Below, piece after piece: positions 8,033-8,602 of a DNA stretch of 8,602 bases. The translations under genes were made by a program, and so were the position numbers. Under the pieces are notes generated by a model. That model saw nothing but the letters and a program-made list of their open reading frames with translations, searched no databases and was not told the origin of the DNA. Every line of letters begins with the position of its first letter. Position 1 is the stretch's first letter. The stretch is from Chloroflexota bacterium. GTDB lineage: Bacteria; Chloroflexota; Ktedonobacteria; Ktedonobacterales; Ktedonobacteraceae. The stretch covers positions 1 through 8,602 of the forward strand of contig VBHV01000230.1 in the NCBI GenBank assembly GCA_005881995.1. Reading direction: 5' to 3'.

Positions 8033-8047
8033 GTTATAAGCTATAAC
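8033..8047. promoter_or_regulatory. Short palindrome in the 5' region of the phospholipase D family gene, possible operator
   Basis: GTTATA and TATAAC form a perfect 6-bp inverted repeat around a 3-bp centre. It lies between the predicted transcription start near 8070 and the start codon at 8004. It could be a repressor site, but a palindrome this short and AT-rich could also arise by chance or contain a second -10-like hexamer. Confidence 0.3.
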
Positions 8048-8076
8048 GATGTTCTTTGCTGGGGAAACGCATATTC

Positions 8077-8105
8077 ATGTTATCCTGATGAAAGGGAGTT
8101 GTCAA
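8077..8105 (-). promoter_or_regulatory. Promoter of the phospholipase D family gene
   Basis: A perfect TTGACA (8105-8100) is followed after exactly 17 bp by TAACAT (8082-8077), which matches the -10 consensus at 4 of 6 positions. It lies just after the stop of the upstream transporter gene and would start transcription near 8070. Confidence 0.6.
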
Positions 8106-8111
8106 TGTGTT

Positions 8112-8602
8112 TCAGAGCCTCTCCTCTTTCAGGCGCACATGTCGGAAGATGGACCACAGTGTGAGGTCGTAGGCCGCTTTGAGCATTCCGGCCAGGATGA
8201 ACGGCAACCCAACGATGAGTAGGGGGCCTTGAAGCAGCAGGCCGGAGAAAACCGGGCTGGTTGCTGAGCCTATCGAGCGGGCCAGGGAGGTTACGCTGGC
8301 GGCAGCCGTGCGCTCTTCCGGGGCGACGAGCGCCATCGTATAGGCTTGCCGGGTAGGAACGTCCATCTGCGAAAGCGTCTGGCGCAAGAGCAGCAGCATG
8401 GCCGCGATGGGAAAGGTAGGTGCGAAGGCCACCAGTATCAAGAGGATATTCGAGGGCAGGTGGGTGAAGACCATCGTGTTGAGCAGGCCGAAGCGCCGGG
8501 CGAGCGGCACCGCTGCCAGAAATGAGAGTGCCGAGAGGAGGTTTGCTCCAAAGAAAAGAACGGAGAGCGTCGTAAGCGGGACGCCGAAGCGCAGGTGGAA
8601 GA
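8112..8602 (-). CDS. Major facilitator superfamily transporter, C-terminal part (5' end beyond the right edge)
   Basis: The reading frame is open from the window edge to the stop at 8112 and gives about 162 residues. It covers the last membrane segments of a polytopic transporter: hydrophobic stretches LTTLSVLFFGANLLSALSFL, LLILVAFAPTFPIAAMLLLL and GPLLIVGLPFILAGMLKAAY. Between them lies QMDVPTRQAYTMALVAPEERTAAASVTSLARSIGSA, a cytoplasmic loop and following helix typical of a drug-efflux-like MFS subgroup. The tail is short and charged (RHVRLKEERL). An internal GTG at 8510 is not a real start because the protein-like sequence continues upstream to the edge. The substrate cannot be inferred. 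No clear terminator follows; the next gene's promoter begins within 7 bp of the stop codon. Confidence 0.85.
   Translation of the reverse strand, partial: FHLRFGVPLTTLSVLFFGANLLSALSFLAAVPLARRFGLLNTMVFTHLPSNILLILVAFAPTFPIAAMLLLLRQTLSQMDVPTRQAYTMALVAPEERTAAASVTSLARSIGSATSPVFSGLLLQGPLLIVGLPFILAGMLKAAYDLTLWSIFRHVRLKEERL

Overview
The window looks like a chromosomal piece of a moderately GC-rich bacterium. Every gene supported by the sequence lies on the minus strand, so transcription runs from high to low coordinates. The core is a nusA-ylxR-infB-rbfA-nrnA-truB cluster, an order shared by Firmicutes, Chloroflexota and relatives. The GTAGGGGC..GATTTATC..GCCC palindromic repeats, plus the Arg/Gly-rich NusA tail and the long Pro/Ala/Thr-rich IF-2 N-terminus, make me favour Chloroflexota, perhaps Ktedonobacteria. 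That placement is inference from gene order and repeat style, not from a marker comparison.

Layout in transcription order (right to left): the C-terminal part of a major-facilitator transporter enters from the right edge (8602-8112). A promoter and a small palindrome precede a membrane-anchored cardiolipin synthase/phospholipase D family gene (8004-6748). A strong extended -10 promoter and a leader of about 225 nt with three hairpins precede nusA (6417-5185), with ylxR 18 nt behind it (5166-4855). The next 501 bases hold no convincing gene. They contain a promoter (4834-4806), a structured leader ending in an intrinsic-terminator-like hairpin with a U5 tract (4582-4539), and a 33-bp-arm inverted repeat (4493-4403) before the infB Shine-Dalgarno. 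infB (4353-2029), rbfA (2021-1644) and nrnA (1651-581) are tightly packed, rbfA and nrnA overlapping by 8 nt. truB starts at 551 and runs off the left edge.

Functionally the core acts in transcription elongation and termination (NusA), RNA binding (YlxR), translation initiation (IF-2), 30S maturation (RbfA), short-RNA/pAp degradation (NrnA) and tRNA U55 pseudouridylation (TruB). The usual companions rimP (before nusA) and ylxQ (between ylxR and infB) are absent; promoter-plus-leader regions stand in both places.

The genes are ordinary. The unusual content is small: a palindromic repeat that supplies the last 17 codons and the stop of nrnA and lies just before truB; a related half-copy inside the infB reading frame; and two leaders, before nusA and infB, that look able to switch between termination and read-through. 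No large undescribed system such as a defence island, CRISPR array or biosynthetic cluster is visible.
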